Assembly (NCBI GenBank): GCA_915066865.1
Contig: CAJZEE010000029.1
Coordinates: 1 to 21,194 of the forward strand
DNA from: an uncultured Veillonella sp.
GTDB lineage: Bacteria > Bacillota > Negativicutes > Veillonellales > Veillonellaceae
Reading direction: 5' to 3'
DNA: 21,194 bases
This document shows, one piece after another, positions 8,249 to 14,321 of the stretch. Below the pieces are notes generated by a model. That model was not told the origin of the DNA. It was given only the letters and a program-made list of their open reading frames with translations, and ran no database searches. Within the stretch, counting starts at the first letter, position 1. Each line of letters opens with the position of its first letter. The position numbers were made by a program, and so were the translations under genes.

Positions 8249-8821
8249 TTAAGAGGCACCGCTCGAAGTTCGAGCCCCTACACTACCAAAGCCATACTTT
8301 TCACCAATTCTATGTGCCCGACTACTCGTTTTAGTATTGTAACGATTTCTAGTCATCTCATTAATAGTCCTAGCCACTCTTGCACTATTAGATTTGCTAG
8401 CGCCTGTATTTGCATCAAAAGATGTAAGTGGCGATGTAGCACGATAGGTCATACTGGGTGCATCCATATATGCCGTTGGAGCTGAAAAGCCATGGAACGC
8501 ATAGTAACCTACCGCCAAAGTTGGAATCAAACTGGCTAAGCCTGCATCCCATATAATATTGCCTTTCTCATCACGATGAAAGGTAACAGATTTTTCTGCA
8601 TCATCATAGAGCGCAGTTTCTTTTCCATCACCGTGATTAATCAAGGTATAGCTTTTACCTTCATCATCAACGAGCCGTACTTCACCATTATTTAATTCTG
8701 GTTTGACCACATCACATAGAGCATAGCTAACATCGTCCCAATACGAATAAGCGCCTACTAGAGCTGCTATAGATGTAAAGGCTATGGCTATGTAAACAGT
8801 ATTCTTACTTGGTTCATACAT
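8249..8821 (-). CDS. Small membrane protein B, DUF1190/YgiB-like (paralogue of 4741-5301)
   Basis: This 190-residue paralogue of small protein A has the same layout: MYEPSKNTVY start, membrane helix ~8-28, conserved Cys36 in SYALCDVV, NHGDGKETALYDD, SVTFHRDEKGN, a hydrophobic ASLIPTLAVGYYAFHGF patch and PTAYMD-x2-SMTYRATSPL. The polar tail ends YGFGSVGARTSSGAS. Divergence from A is concentrated after residue ~135, while the final GFGS-GAR-Ser tail is kept, so that tail is probably functional. It lies immediately upstream of the ATP-grasp gene (14-base gap), where E. coli has ygiB before ygiC. A hairpin at 8837-8858 precedes its ribosome site. Function unknown; substrate or scaffold of the ATP-grasp enzyme is my inference. 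Confidence 0.77.
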   Translation of the reverse strand: MYEPSKNTVYIAIAFTSIAALVGAYSYWDDVSYALCDVVKPELNNGEVRLVDDEGKSYTLINHGDGKETALYDDAEKSVTFHRDEKGNIIWDAGLASLIPTLAVGYYAFHGFSAPTAYMDAPSMTYRATSPLTSFDANTGASKSNSARVARTINEMTRNRYNTKTSSRAHRIGEKYGFGSVGARTSSGAS

Positions 8822-8836
8822 ATAATATTCCTTCGT

Positions 8837-8858
8837 TTGATTTCATAACTGAAATCAA
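8837..8858 (-). promoter_or_regulatory. Perfect intercistronic hairpin before small protein B
   Basis: The minus strand reads TTGATTTCA-GTTA-TGAAATCAA, a perfect 9-bp stem with a 4-base loop between the DUF4178-B stop (8866) and the AAGGA ribosome site. No U-tract follows, so it is not a standard terminator. It may affect mRNA processing or stability, or serve as a protein-binding site. Confidence 0.45.
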
Positions 8859-8865
8859 TACTATA

Positions 8866-9912
8866 TCAATCTTTTATTATATTTGATAACGTCTTACGAC
8901 CCTGCTTATTCTTTAACTCCACCATATACGCATATCGTAACAATATTTCACTGTCATTTCTAATAGTCGCTATACGCCTATCCTCCGAATCTGACAAGTT
9001 TTTTAATTGCCCCACTTCAACATACGTAGTGCCATTAACCACACTAATAACAGATACATCTTTAGTCGTATAAATGACAATCCACTGCTCAGGGGACTTA
9101 GTATCTTGTTTAATGGTATAAACCTTGCCATACACAGCATCGATAAGATCGATAGCCGTTGCATTTGGATCTTGCTTTGACGTATATACCATCAAACCGT
9201 CTTTTGTACCTTGCGGTTCATAATAATAGGAATCTTTAATGCGCTCTTCCATGGTATATGGGAATCCTACTTCATCACGCAATTCATGCCAAGACATATC
9301 TCCTATAAACAAATATCCAAAAAAGAATAAAATGATTCCCCAACTCAGACCCAATCGTGTCCATTCTTTTCTCCTCGCTGCATTACGAATCTTTTTACTC
9401 ACTGCTTGAGCAGCCTGATCTCGCCGTCGATGTACATCGGACAAACGAATCCGTTCACCTTGAGCCTGATCCGTCAAACCACCATGCCAGTCCTCAATAA
9501 AGAATACATAGGTTTTATCCTTTTTAATTGATCTATATTCTTTATAATCTGCTTCGTCGCCACTTCTAGCCTTCGATTGTCCCTCCACAGCTACGACACG
9601 TTCTATACCTTTATCATGTAATCTATATCCTGCAGGAGGGGTTGAACGTAAAACTGTTTCAGAAAAAGTGCAATATTCTTTTTCACCGTTTACAATGGTA
9701 AGCCATTTTTTATCCGTCCCATTAACGGGCATAAGACCATATTCGGTCCAAGACTGAGCTCCTTTGGAAACACCCAGTTCTTTTTTATAATTTTCATCAT
9801 TAAGGTCATAACGTATTGTTTTATCAACGATAAACTCTTGATAAGAAATGACCTCCCCGACTACATATCGTTTTCCCTGAATCTCTACAACATCATAACA
9901 CTTAAATTTCAT
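8866..9912 (-). CDS. DUF4178 membrane-anchored protein B (paralogue of 5755-6825)
   Basis: This 348-residue protein has the same architecture as paralogue A. A DUF4178-like region covers ~1-165 (CYDVVEIQGKRYVVGEVISY; TEYGLMPV-TDKKWLTIV; GIERVVAVEG; GDEADYKEYRS). A Lys/Arg-rich stretch (~164-183) precedes one membrane helix (~188-203). The C-terminal domain starts DMSWHELRDEVGFPYT and contains VYTSKQDPNATAIDLIDAV. The positive-inside rule puts the DUF4178 part in the cytoplasm and the C-terminal domain outside the inner membrane. Its ATG shares an ATGA overlap with the trmD stop, so translation is probably coupled to trmD. It heads the six-gene cassette. Biochemical function is not known. Confidence 0.82.
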   Translation of the reverse strand: MKFKCYDVVEIQGKRYVVGEVISYQEFIVDKTIRYDLNDENYKKELGVSKGAQSWTEYGLMPVNGTDKKWLTIVNGEKEYCTFSETVLRSTPPAGYRLHDKGIERVVAVEGQSKARSGDEADYKEYRSIKKDKTYVFFIEDWHGGLTDQAQGERIRLSDVHRRRDQAAQAVSKKIRNAARRKEWTRLGLSWGIILFFFGYLFIGDMSWHELRDEVGFPYTMEERIKDSYYYEPQGTKDGLMVYTSKQDPNATAIDLIDAVYGKVYTIKQDTKSPEQWIVIYTTKDVSVISVVNGTTYVEVGQLKNLSDSEDRRIATIRNDSEILLRYAYMVELKNKQGRKTLSNIIKD

Positions 9913-10724
9913 AGCCTAGACTCTTCTGCAACAATTTCTTTTAACAGTTTAACTTCCTCTTTTGTTAATGGTCGTTCTAATAAGTCAGGCCGTAATAATC
10001 GTGTTCTTTTTAGTGCTTCCTTTTGACGCCATGCGGCAATATTTTTATGATGACCACTACGCAATACATCTGGAACAGTCCAACCTCTAAATTCTGGTGG
10101 TTTTGTATATTGTGGGCATTCTAAAAGTGACTCATAAAAAGAATCCTCTTGTGCCCCACTAGCCGCACCTAATACACCAGGTATCATGCGAGCCACTGCA
10201 TCAGTAACTACCATAGCTGGCAACTCACCACCGGTCAATACATAATCACCAATAGAAATCGTTTCATCTACAAGATGTTTCTCTACGCGATAATCTACAC
10301 CTTCATAATGACCACAAATAAGGACCACTTGATCATAGCTAGCCAATTCACGAGCCTTCTCCTGTGTGAAAGGCTGTCCTGTAGGTCCCATAAAGATAAT
10401 ACGACGTCGTATACTTTCATTAGGATTACCAATAAGACTCATTTCATCACACATCTCATCTGTGGTATAAGTATCATTAATATCACTATCATATTGAGCA
10501 ATAACGGATTCTACAGCTTCAAAAATAGGAGGTGCCATCATGAGCATACCAGCCCCACCACCATATGGTGTATCATCTACTTGACCATGCTTATTATGGC
10601 TAAAATCTCGAGGATTCGTTACATCTACAGATAGACGTTTTGCCTCGATAGCTCGTTTTATGATGGAATGATTAAAAAACGCATCAAAAAACTCTGGAAA
10701 TAAAGATACAATATCAATACGCAT
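9909..10724 (-). CDS. trmD: tRNA (guanine37-N1)-methyltransferase TrmD
   Basis: TrmD makes m1G37 in tRNAs reading CNN codons, which prevents +1 frameshifting; it uses S-adenosylmethionine bound in a trefoil knot. The 271-residue protein begins MRIDIVSLFPEFF. It has PYGGGAGMLM, the knot loops GHYEGVD (138-144) and SIGDYVLTGGELP (157-169), and the C-terminal RPPEFRG/RSGHHKNI-type region (PPEFRGWTVPDVLRSGHH). An acidic insertion at ~75-105 makes it slightly longer than E. coli TrmD (255). An AGGGG site lies 6 bases before the ATG. It is separated from rimM by a terminator and overlaps the next gene by ATGA. Confidence 0.97.
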   Translation of the reverse strand: MRIDIVSLFPEFFDAFFNHSIIKRAIEAKRLSVDVTNPRDFSHNKHGQVDDTPYGGGAGMLMMAPPIFEAVESVIAQYDSDINDTYTTDEMCDEMSLIGNPNESIRRRIIFMGPTGQPFTQEKARELASYDQVVLICGHYEGVDYRVEKHLVDETISIGDYVLTGGELPAMVVTDAVARMIPGVLGAASGAQEDSFYESLLECPQYTKPPEFRGWTVPDVLRSGHHKNIAAWRQKEALKRTRLLRPDLLERPLTKEEVKLLKEIVAEESRL

Positions 10725-10742
10725 ATACCGTCCCCTGTACTT

Positions 10743-10791
10743 ATTAACTCACATTAACTCATTAGTATTATCTATATATAGCTATATTATA
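10743..10791 (-). promoter_or_regulatory. Probable trmD promoter and leader with 10-bp-period direct repeat
   Basis: The rimM-trmD spacer follows a terminator, so a trmD promoter is expected here. A TATAAT (10786-10791, minus strand) is the best -10, without a convincing -35. Closer to the gene, attaactca occurs at 10743-10751 and 10753-10761 on the plus strand, exactly 10 bp apart, a spacing typical of protein-binding direct repeats. Both calls are tentative. Confidence 0.35.
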
Positions 10792-10823
10792 TAACTTTTA
10801 CGATAATATACCTATATGTAGAT

Positions 10824-10862
10824 AAAACAAAACCGCCCAAATGATTATATCCATTCAGGCGG
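10824..10862 (-). terminator. Rho-independent terminator overlapping the 3' end of rimM
   Basis: On the minus strand CCGCCTGAATG pairs with CATTTGGGCGG (11 bp, two G-U pairs) around an A/T-rich loop, followed by TTTTGTTTT. The 5' arm is made of the last rimM codons and the loop contains its TAA stop. It separates trmD from the ylxM-to-rimM transcript. Confidence 0.85.
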
Positions 10863-11342
10863 ATCTACGATCATCAATTTATTTTTCACATTGATGTCTT
10901 TAACGACCTCTTCAATGGCTGCAAATAATTGATCTGGTTCCCCATCTTTGGAGACCACATAGACATCATTAGCACCTGGTTGTAATACATCAGTAACTGT
11001 GCCAAGCACGTTACCCATAGTATCTTGTACCTCAAGACCAATGATATCAAAAATATAGTAACGACCTTCTGGCAATTCCACTAAATCTTCACGACGAACT
11101 TGAATTGCTTTCTTAGTGAATAGTTCAGCCGTATTGCGATTAGGAATTTCCTTAAAAGATGCTAAAACAAATTGCTTGTGAAATCGTGCGGATGCAACGT
11201 GGTATTCTTTACCATCGATGTAACAGGCATCCATATGCATAAACCGTTCTGGAAAATCGGTTTGAGGCATAATACGAAGATCACCCCGCACACCGTGCGG
11301 GGCGATGATAACACCTATTGTGATGAAATCGTTATGCTTCAT
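10845..11342 (-). CDS. rimM: 16S rRNA processing protein RimM
   Basis: RimM binds ribosomal protein S19 and assists maturation of the 30S head domain. The protein is 165 residues. The N-terminal RimM domain includes ITIGVIIAPHGVRGDLRI with the conserved PHG-x-x-G motif and TDFPERF. The C-terminal PRC-barrel region includes YYIFDIIGLEVQDTMGNVLG and ends near MIVDPPEWI, typical of the family. It overlaps the ylqD stop by one base (TAATG). The transcript is expected to stop within its own 3' end at the overlapping hairpin. Confidence 0.97.
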   Translation of the reverse strand: MKHNDFITIGVIIAPHGVRGDLRIMPQTDFPERFMHMDACYIDGKEYHVASARFHKQFVLASFKEIPNRNTAELFTKKAIQVRREDLVELPEGRYYIFDIIGLEVQDTMGNVLGTVTDVLQPGANDVYVVSKDGEPDQLFAAIEEVVKDINVKNKLMIVDPPEWI

Positions 11343-11749
11343 TATTGACGAAACGCAACGATCTTACCGTCTTCTAATAGGATTTCAGCGCCCATCAAGG
11401 CATCCAAATTATCTCCGATTTTAACGGTAACTGTTTGCTCTAATGTACCTTGAGGAATTTCAGTTCCTAAAGACAACTCCTTAGCATCCTTCAATTTAGC
11501 TGTTACTTCTTCTTTGAAAGCCAAGCGTTTATTTTTTTCTTCGTCGATTTGTTGACGAATAGCAGTAAGACTTGTAGCATCAACTTTAGCTGCATCAGCT
11601 AAAATACGTTGGGCTTGAAACTCAATTGCTTCCAAATCTTTATTTACCATATCAAGGCGAGTTTCAAGATCGGATACAATTTTCGCTTTCAAGTCGTCTG
11701 TTACTTTTGCTTTTACTGCTACAGGGACACGTAATGTCATTTCTTCCAT
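11342..11749 (-). CDS. ylqD: YlqD family protein
   Basis: This 135-residue acidic and Lys-rich protein is predicted to be largely alpha-helical or coiled-coil in the middle (~15-95), with a short beta-like C-terminus (VTVKIGDNLDALMGAEILLEDGKIVAFRQ). It is recognised as YlqD by this pattern and by its position between khpA and rimM, as in Bacillus. Function is not established; the conserved place in a ribosome-maturation operon suggests a role near RNA or ribosomes. AAGGGAG precedes the chosen ATG; a second in-frame ATG three codons later has no better site. Confidence 0.88.
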   Translation of the reverse strand: MEEMTLRVPVAVKAKVTDDLKAKIVSDLETRLDMVNKDLEAIEFQAQRILADAAKVDATSLTAIRQQIDEEKNKRLAFKEEVTAKLKDAKELSLGTEIPQGTLEQTVTVKIGDNLDALMGAEILLEDGKIVAFRQ

Positions 11750-11763
11750 TGGAATACTCCCTT

Positions 11764-11991
11764 TTAGACAATATCAACAGATATCTTTTTGTTCTCTTTA
11801 ATAGCCGCCGCTTTCACCACAGATCGAATCGCTTTTGCAATTCTACCTTGCTTTCCGATGACTTTGCCCATATCCTCTGGGGCTACATGAAGTTCGTAAA
11901 CTTCAACATTCCCCTTTTGGACCATGGTAACAGAAACGGCATCAGGCTGCTTCACTAATGATTTCGCAATTAATGAAATTAATTCTATCAT
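11764..11991 (-). CDS. khpA: KH-domain RNA-binding protein KhpA
   Basis: This 75-residue protein is a single KH domain with the expected core VAPEDMGKVIGKQGRIAKAIRSVV, containing the GxxG loop (GKQG). KhpA (YlqC) pairs with KhpB/Jag in Firmicutes and affects RNA levels and cell elongation (family knowledge). The start is either the ATG at 11989-11991 or the GTG just before it (11994). GAGAGG lies upstream at a workable distance from both; I prefer the ATG because it gives the family-like MIELISLIAKSLV. It is 21 bases from rpsP and 14 from ylqD. Confidence 0.93.
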   Translation of the reverse strand: MIELISLIAKSLVKQPDAVSVTMVQKGNVEVYELHVAPEDMGKVIGKQGRIAKAIRSVVKAAAIKENKKISVDIV

Positions 11992-12012
11992 CACAGTATG
12001 CCTCTCTATTAA

Positions 12013-12276
12013 TTACTTTTTAGCGTCTGCAAATTTTTGCATAACGCCTTGTTTTTTGAACAAGGAGCGAACAGTGTCAGTAGGCTGAGCACCTTTAGCT
12101 AACCAAGCCAAAGCTTTTTCTTCGTCTACATTAACGATAGCTGGTTGTTTAGTAGCATCATATTGACCAATTGTGTCAACAGGACGACCTTCACGTGGAG
12201 CACGTGCGTCAGCAACTACAATACGGTAGAAAGGAGCTTTTTTAGCACCTAAACGAGTCAAACGAATTTTTAACAT
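12013..12276 (-). CDS. rpsP: 30S ribosomal protein bS16
   Basis: This 87-residue protein starts MLKIRLTRLGAKKAPFYRIVVADAR with the conserved GRPVDTIGQYD motif, the normal length for S16. A longer frame reaches 12333, but the ATG at 12274-12276 has a perfect GGAGGTGA site 8 bases upstream and gives the conserved N-terminus, so the extension is rejected. It lies 60 bases after ffh, within the ffh-rpsP-khpA-ylqD-rimM order. Confidence 0.97.
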   Translation of the reverse strand: MLKIRLTRLGAKKAPFYRIVVADARAPREGRPVDTIGQYDATKQPAIVNVDEEKALAWLAKGAQPTDTVRSLFKKQGVMQKFADAKK

Positions 12277-12336
12277 TGTGAAATTCACCTCCTTATACTG
12301 ATGTAAATGGACAAGTTCAGCGCCCCTGCCCATGTA

Positions 12337-13689
12337 TTACATAAACGGTAATTTAGGCATTCCAGGGAAGCCGCCCTTACCGCCACGTAAACCTTGCATG
12401 CGCTTCATCATCTTCCGCGCTTCTTCAAATTGTTTCAACAAGCGATTTACATCTTGAACCTGTGTACCAGAACCTAATGCAATACGCTTGCGGCGAGAAC
12501 CATTAAGAATACTTGGATTTTCTCGCTCTGCCGCCGTCATGGATGTAATGATAGCCTCAATACGACGCACCTCTTTACTATTCAAATCAAGGTCCTTTAA
12601 TTGGTCCTTAATTTGCCCCATACCTGGCAACATGCCAATAATATTTTGTAATGGCCCTAACTTTCTCACCTGGTTCATCTGTTTTAAGAAGTCATCCAAA
12701 GTGAAATTGTTTTTAGCCATTTTCTTTGCCATTTCACGAGCTTCTTCTTCATCGATGGCACCTTGAACATTTTCAATCAACGTTTTAAAGTCGCCCAAAT
12801 CTAGGATACGAGAAGCCATGCGATCTGGATAGAATACATCGAAACCATCCATTTTTTCGCTCACACCAGTGAACTTGATTGGCAAGCCTGTTACAGCTTT
12901 GATAGATAATGCAGCACCACCGCGCGCATCACCATCAAGTTTAGTAAGGATAACACCATCAACACCTAATTTTTCATTAAATGTTTGCGCTGTTGTTACC
13001 GCATCTTGACCGATCATAGAATCTACAACGAGTAGAATTTCATGAGGTCGAACAGCAGCTTTGATATTGGACAACTCATCCATGAGGACTTCATCAATTG
13101 CCAAACGACCTGCTGTATCGATAATAACAACATCTTTCAACATATGCGTGCTTTGCTCTACGGCACGACGCGCAATATCTACTGGATTTGCACCAGGTGT
13201 TTCATCCGAAAATACTGGAATATCAATTTGCTTACCTACAACTTGCAACTGAGTAATCGCAGCTGGACGATATACGTCGGCAGCGACAAGCATCGGACGT
13301 TTACCTTGTTTGCGTAAGTATACAGCTAGTTTACCAGCTGTTGTGGTTTTACCAGCACCTTGCAAACCAACGAGCATAATAATTGTTGGTGGCTTGCTAG
13401 AAATCATGATACGACTTTGTGTACCACCTAAGAGAGCCGTTAACTCATCATTTACGATTTTAATAACCGTTTGAGCTGGATTCAAGGAACCGAACACCTC
13501 TTCACCGAGGGCCTTTTCCTTAATGGACTTAACAAAGTCCTTCGCTACCATAAAATTAACGTCCGCTTCTAATAGAGCCGTACGTACCTGACGCAACGCA
13601 AGATTGACATCATCTTCTGTAATTTTGCCCTTCCCCTTTAAGGATTGAAAGGCTTCTTGCAGTTTTTCTGACAAGCTATCAAATGCCAT
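12337..13689 (-). CDS. ffh: Signal recognition particle GTPase Ffh (SRP54)
   Basis: Ffh binds 4.5S/6S RNA and nascent signal sequences and delivers ribosomes to FtsY at the membrane. The protein is 450 residues. An N-domain covers ~1-95. The G-domain has P-loop GLQGAGKTT (108-116), DTAGR (191-195) and TKLD (249-252) followed by GDARGG. The M-domain includes GSGTQVQDVNRLLKQFEEARKMM and a Met/Gly-rich tail ending GGFPGMPKLPFM. It overlaps the ylxM end by 11 bases, with the ribosome site inside ylxM. The 4.5S RNA gene is not in this window. Confidence 0.98.
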   Translation of the reverse strand: MAFDSLSEKLQEAFQSLKGKGKITEDDVNLALRQVRTALLEADVNFMVAKDFVKSIKEKALGEEVFGSLNPAQTVIKIVNDELTALLGGTQSRIMISSKPPTIIMLVGLQGAGKTTTAGKLAVYLRKQGKRPMLVAADVYRPAAITQLQVVGKQIDIPVFSDETPGANPVDIARRAVEQSTHMLKDVVIIDTAGRLAIDEVLMDELSNIKAAVRPHEILLVVDSMIGQDAVTTAQTFNEKLGVDGVILTKLDGDARGGAALSIKAVTGLPIKFTGVSEKMDGFDVFYPDRMASRILDLGDFKTLIENVQGAIDEEEAREMAKKMAKNNFTLDDFLKQMNQVRKLGPLQNIIGMLPGMGQIKDQLKDLDLNSKEVRRIEAIITSMTAAERENPSILNGSRRKRIALGSGTQVQDVNRLLKQFEEARKMMKRMQGLRGGKGGFPGMPKLPFM

Positions 13690-14014
13690 AATATCCCTCC
13701 ATTTGCGCCAATACTTGTTGCACCTTAGTTTCGGACAACACCTCTTTAGGCAATGTTGCTTTCAACTGTGAAAGCAAGCCTTCCCGTTGTTCATATTGTG
13801 CCACCAAGTGCAATTTTGATTCGTAATCATTTAAAATGTGTCGAGCACGCTGTAAGTTATCGTGTACAGCCTGTCGTGATACGCCTAATTCCTCAGCAAT
13901 CTCGCCAAGGGACATATCATCTTCGTGGTGAAGTTGTAAGGACATGCGTTGCTTGTCCGTCAACAATGGCCCATAGAAATCTAAGAGCAAACTTATGAGT
14001 ACTCGTTCTTCCAT
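13679..14014 (-). CDS. ylxM: YlxM/p13 family helix-turn-helix protein, SRP-associated
   Basis: This 111-residue protein has a sigma-70 region-4-like HTH: FYGPLLTDKQRMSLQLHHEDDMSLGEIAEELGVSRQAVHDNLQRA (read in parts from residue 13 to 57). The YlxM family lies directly upstream of ffh throughout Firmicutes, and the streptococcal protein is reported to interact with SRP components. GGAGGTGG lies 6 bases before the ATG. It is the first gene of the operon running to rimM, behind a TTGACA promoter. Confidence 0.94.
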   Translation of the reverse strand: MEERVLISLLLDFYGPLLTDKQRMSLQLHHEDDMSLGEIAEELGVSRQAVHDNLQRARHILNDYESKLHLVAQYEQREGLLSQLKATLPKEVLSETKVQQVLAQMEGYYGI

Positions 14015-14054
14015 TTCGCCACCTCCATCACTGTCAAGTCATATTACTTTACAT

Positions 14055-14083
14055 ATGGTACATTATAAAAAAAGATGTGTCAA
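14055..14083 (-). promoter_or_regulatory. Sigma-70-type promoter of ylxM-ffh-rpsP-khpA-ylqD-rimM
   Basis: On the minus strand a perfect TTGACA (14078-14083) is followed after exactly 17 bases by TACCAT (14055-14060), which matches TATAAT at four positions. Transcription would start about 30 bases before the ylxM ATG. A TATAAT between the boxes is too close to TTGACA to pair with it. Confidence 0.6.
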
Positions 14084-14249
14084 GTAGAAATACTTAACAC
14101 ACTTAATTCATTACTATAATACATATAAATCACAGTTATACAAGCTATCTCATCCCCTTGAACCAAAATCATAAACTAATTGACTACCTTAACATAATCA
14201 TTCTAGACAAATTTAATTCATAATCAATGATAGTTAATTCTAATTTCTA
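14084..14249. other. Divergent ylxM-rclA spacer, central part
   Basis: The full gap between the divergent ylxM and rclA genes is 307 bases (14015-14321). Outside the two promoter elements it is AT-rich and holds no open frame with a ribosome site. A TTAATTC direct repeat brackets an imperfect ATCAATGAT dyad around 14214-14240, a possible regulator site for rclA. No riboswitch-like structure or RNA gene is recognisable. Confidence 0.35.
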
Positions 14250-14278
14250 CTTTTATATCTATAATAATATGCTATAAT
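14250..14278 (+). promoter_or_regulatory. Extended -10 promoter of rclA
   Basis: TGC-TATAAT at 14270-14278 is a perfect extended -10, as upstream of ruvC. The -35 region (14250-14255) is poor, which suggests activator dependence or reliance on the TG extension. AGGAGG follows 7 bases before the ATG at 14322. Confidence 0.6.
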
Positions 14279-14321
14279 ATCAATATCTAATATTTTCAAT
14301 ATAAAAAACAGGAGGTATTAT

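Noticed and set aside
4741..9912. Recent horizontal island or prophage remnant
   Set aside because: No integrase, transposase, tRNA, attachment-like repeats or evident base-composition shift; tight operon spacing and an ATGA overlap with trmD argue for long residence.
10275..10634. Plus-strand 119-residue open frame
   Set aside because: Antisense to trmD, Ile/Thr-rich shadow without ribosome site.
12277..12333. N-terminal extension of rpsP
   Set aside because: The extra 19 codons lack a ribosome site and cross the perfect GGAGGTGA site of the normal S16 start.
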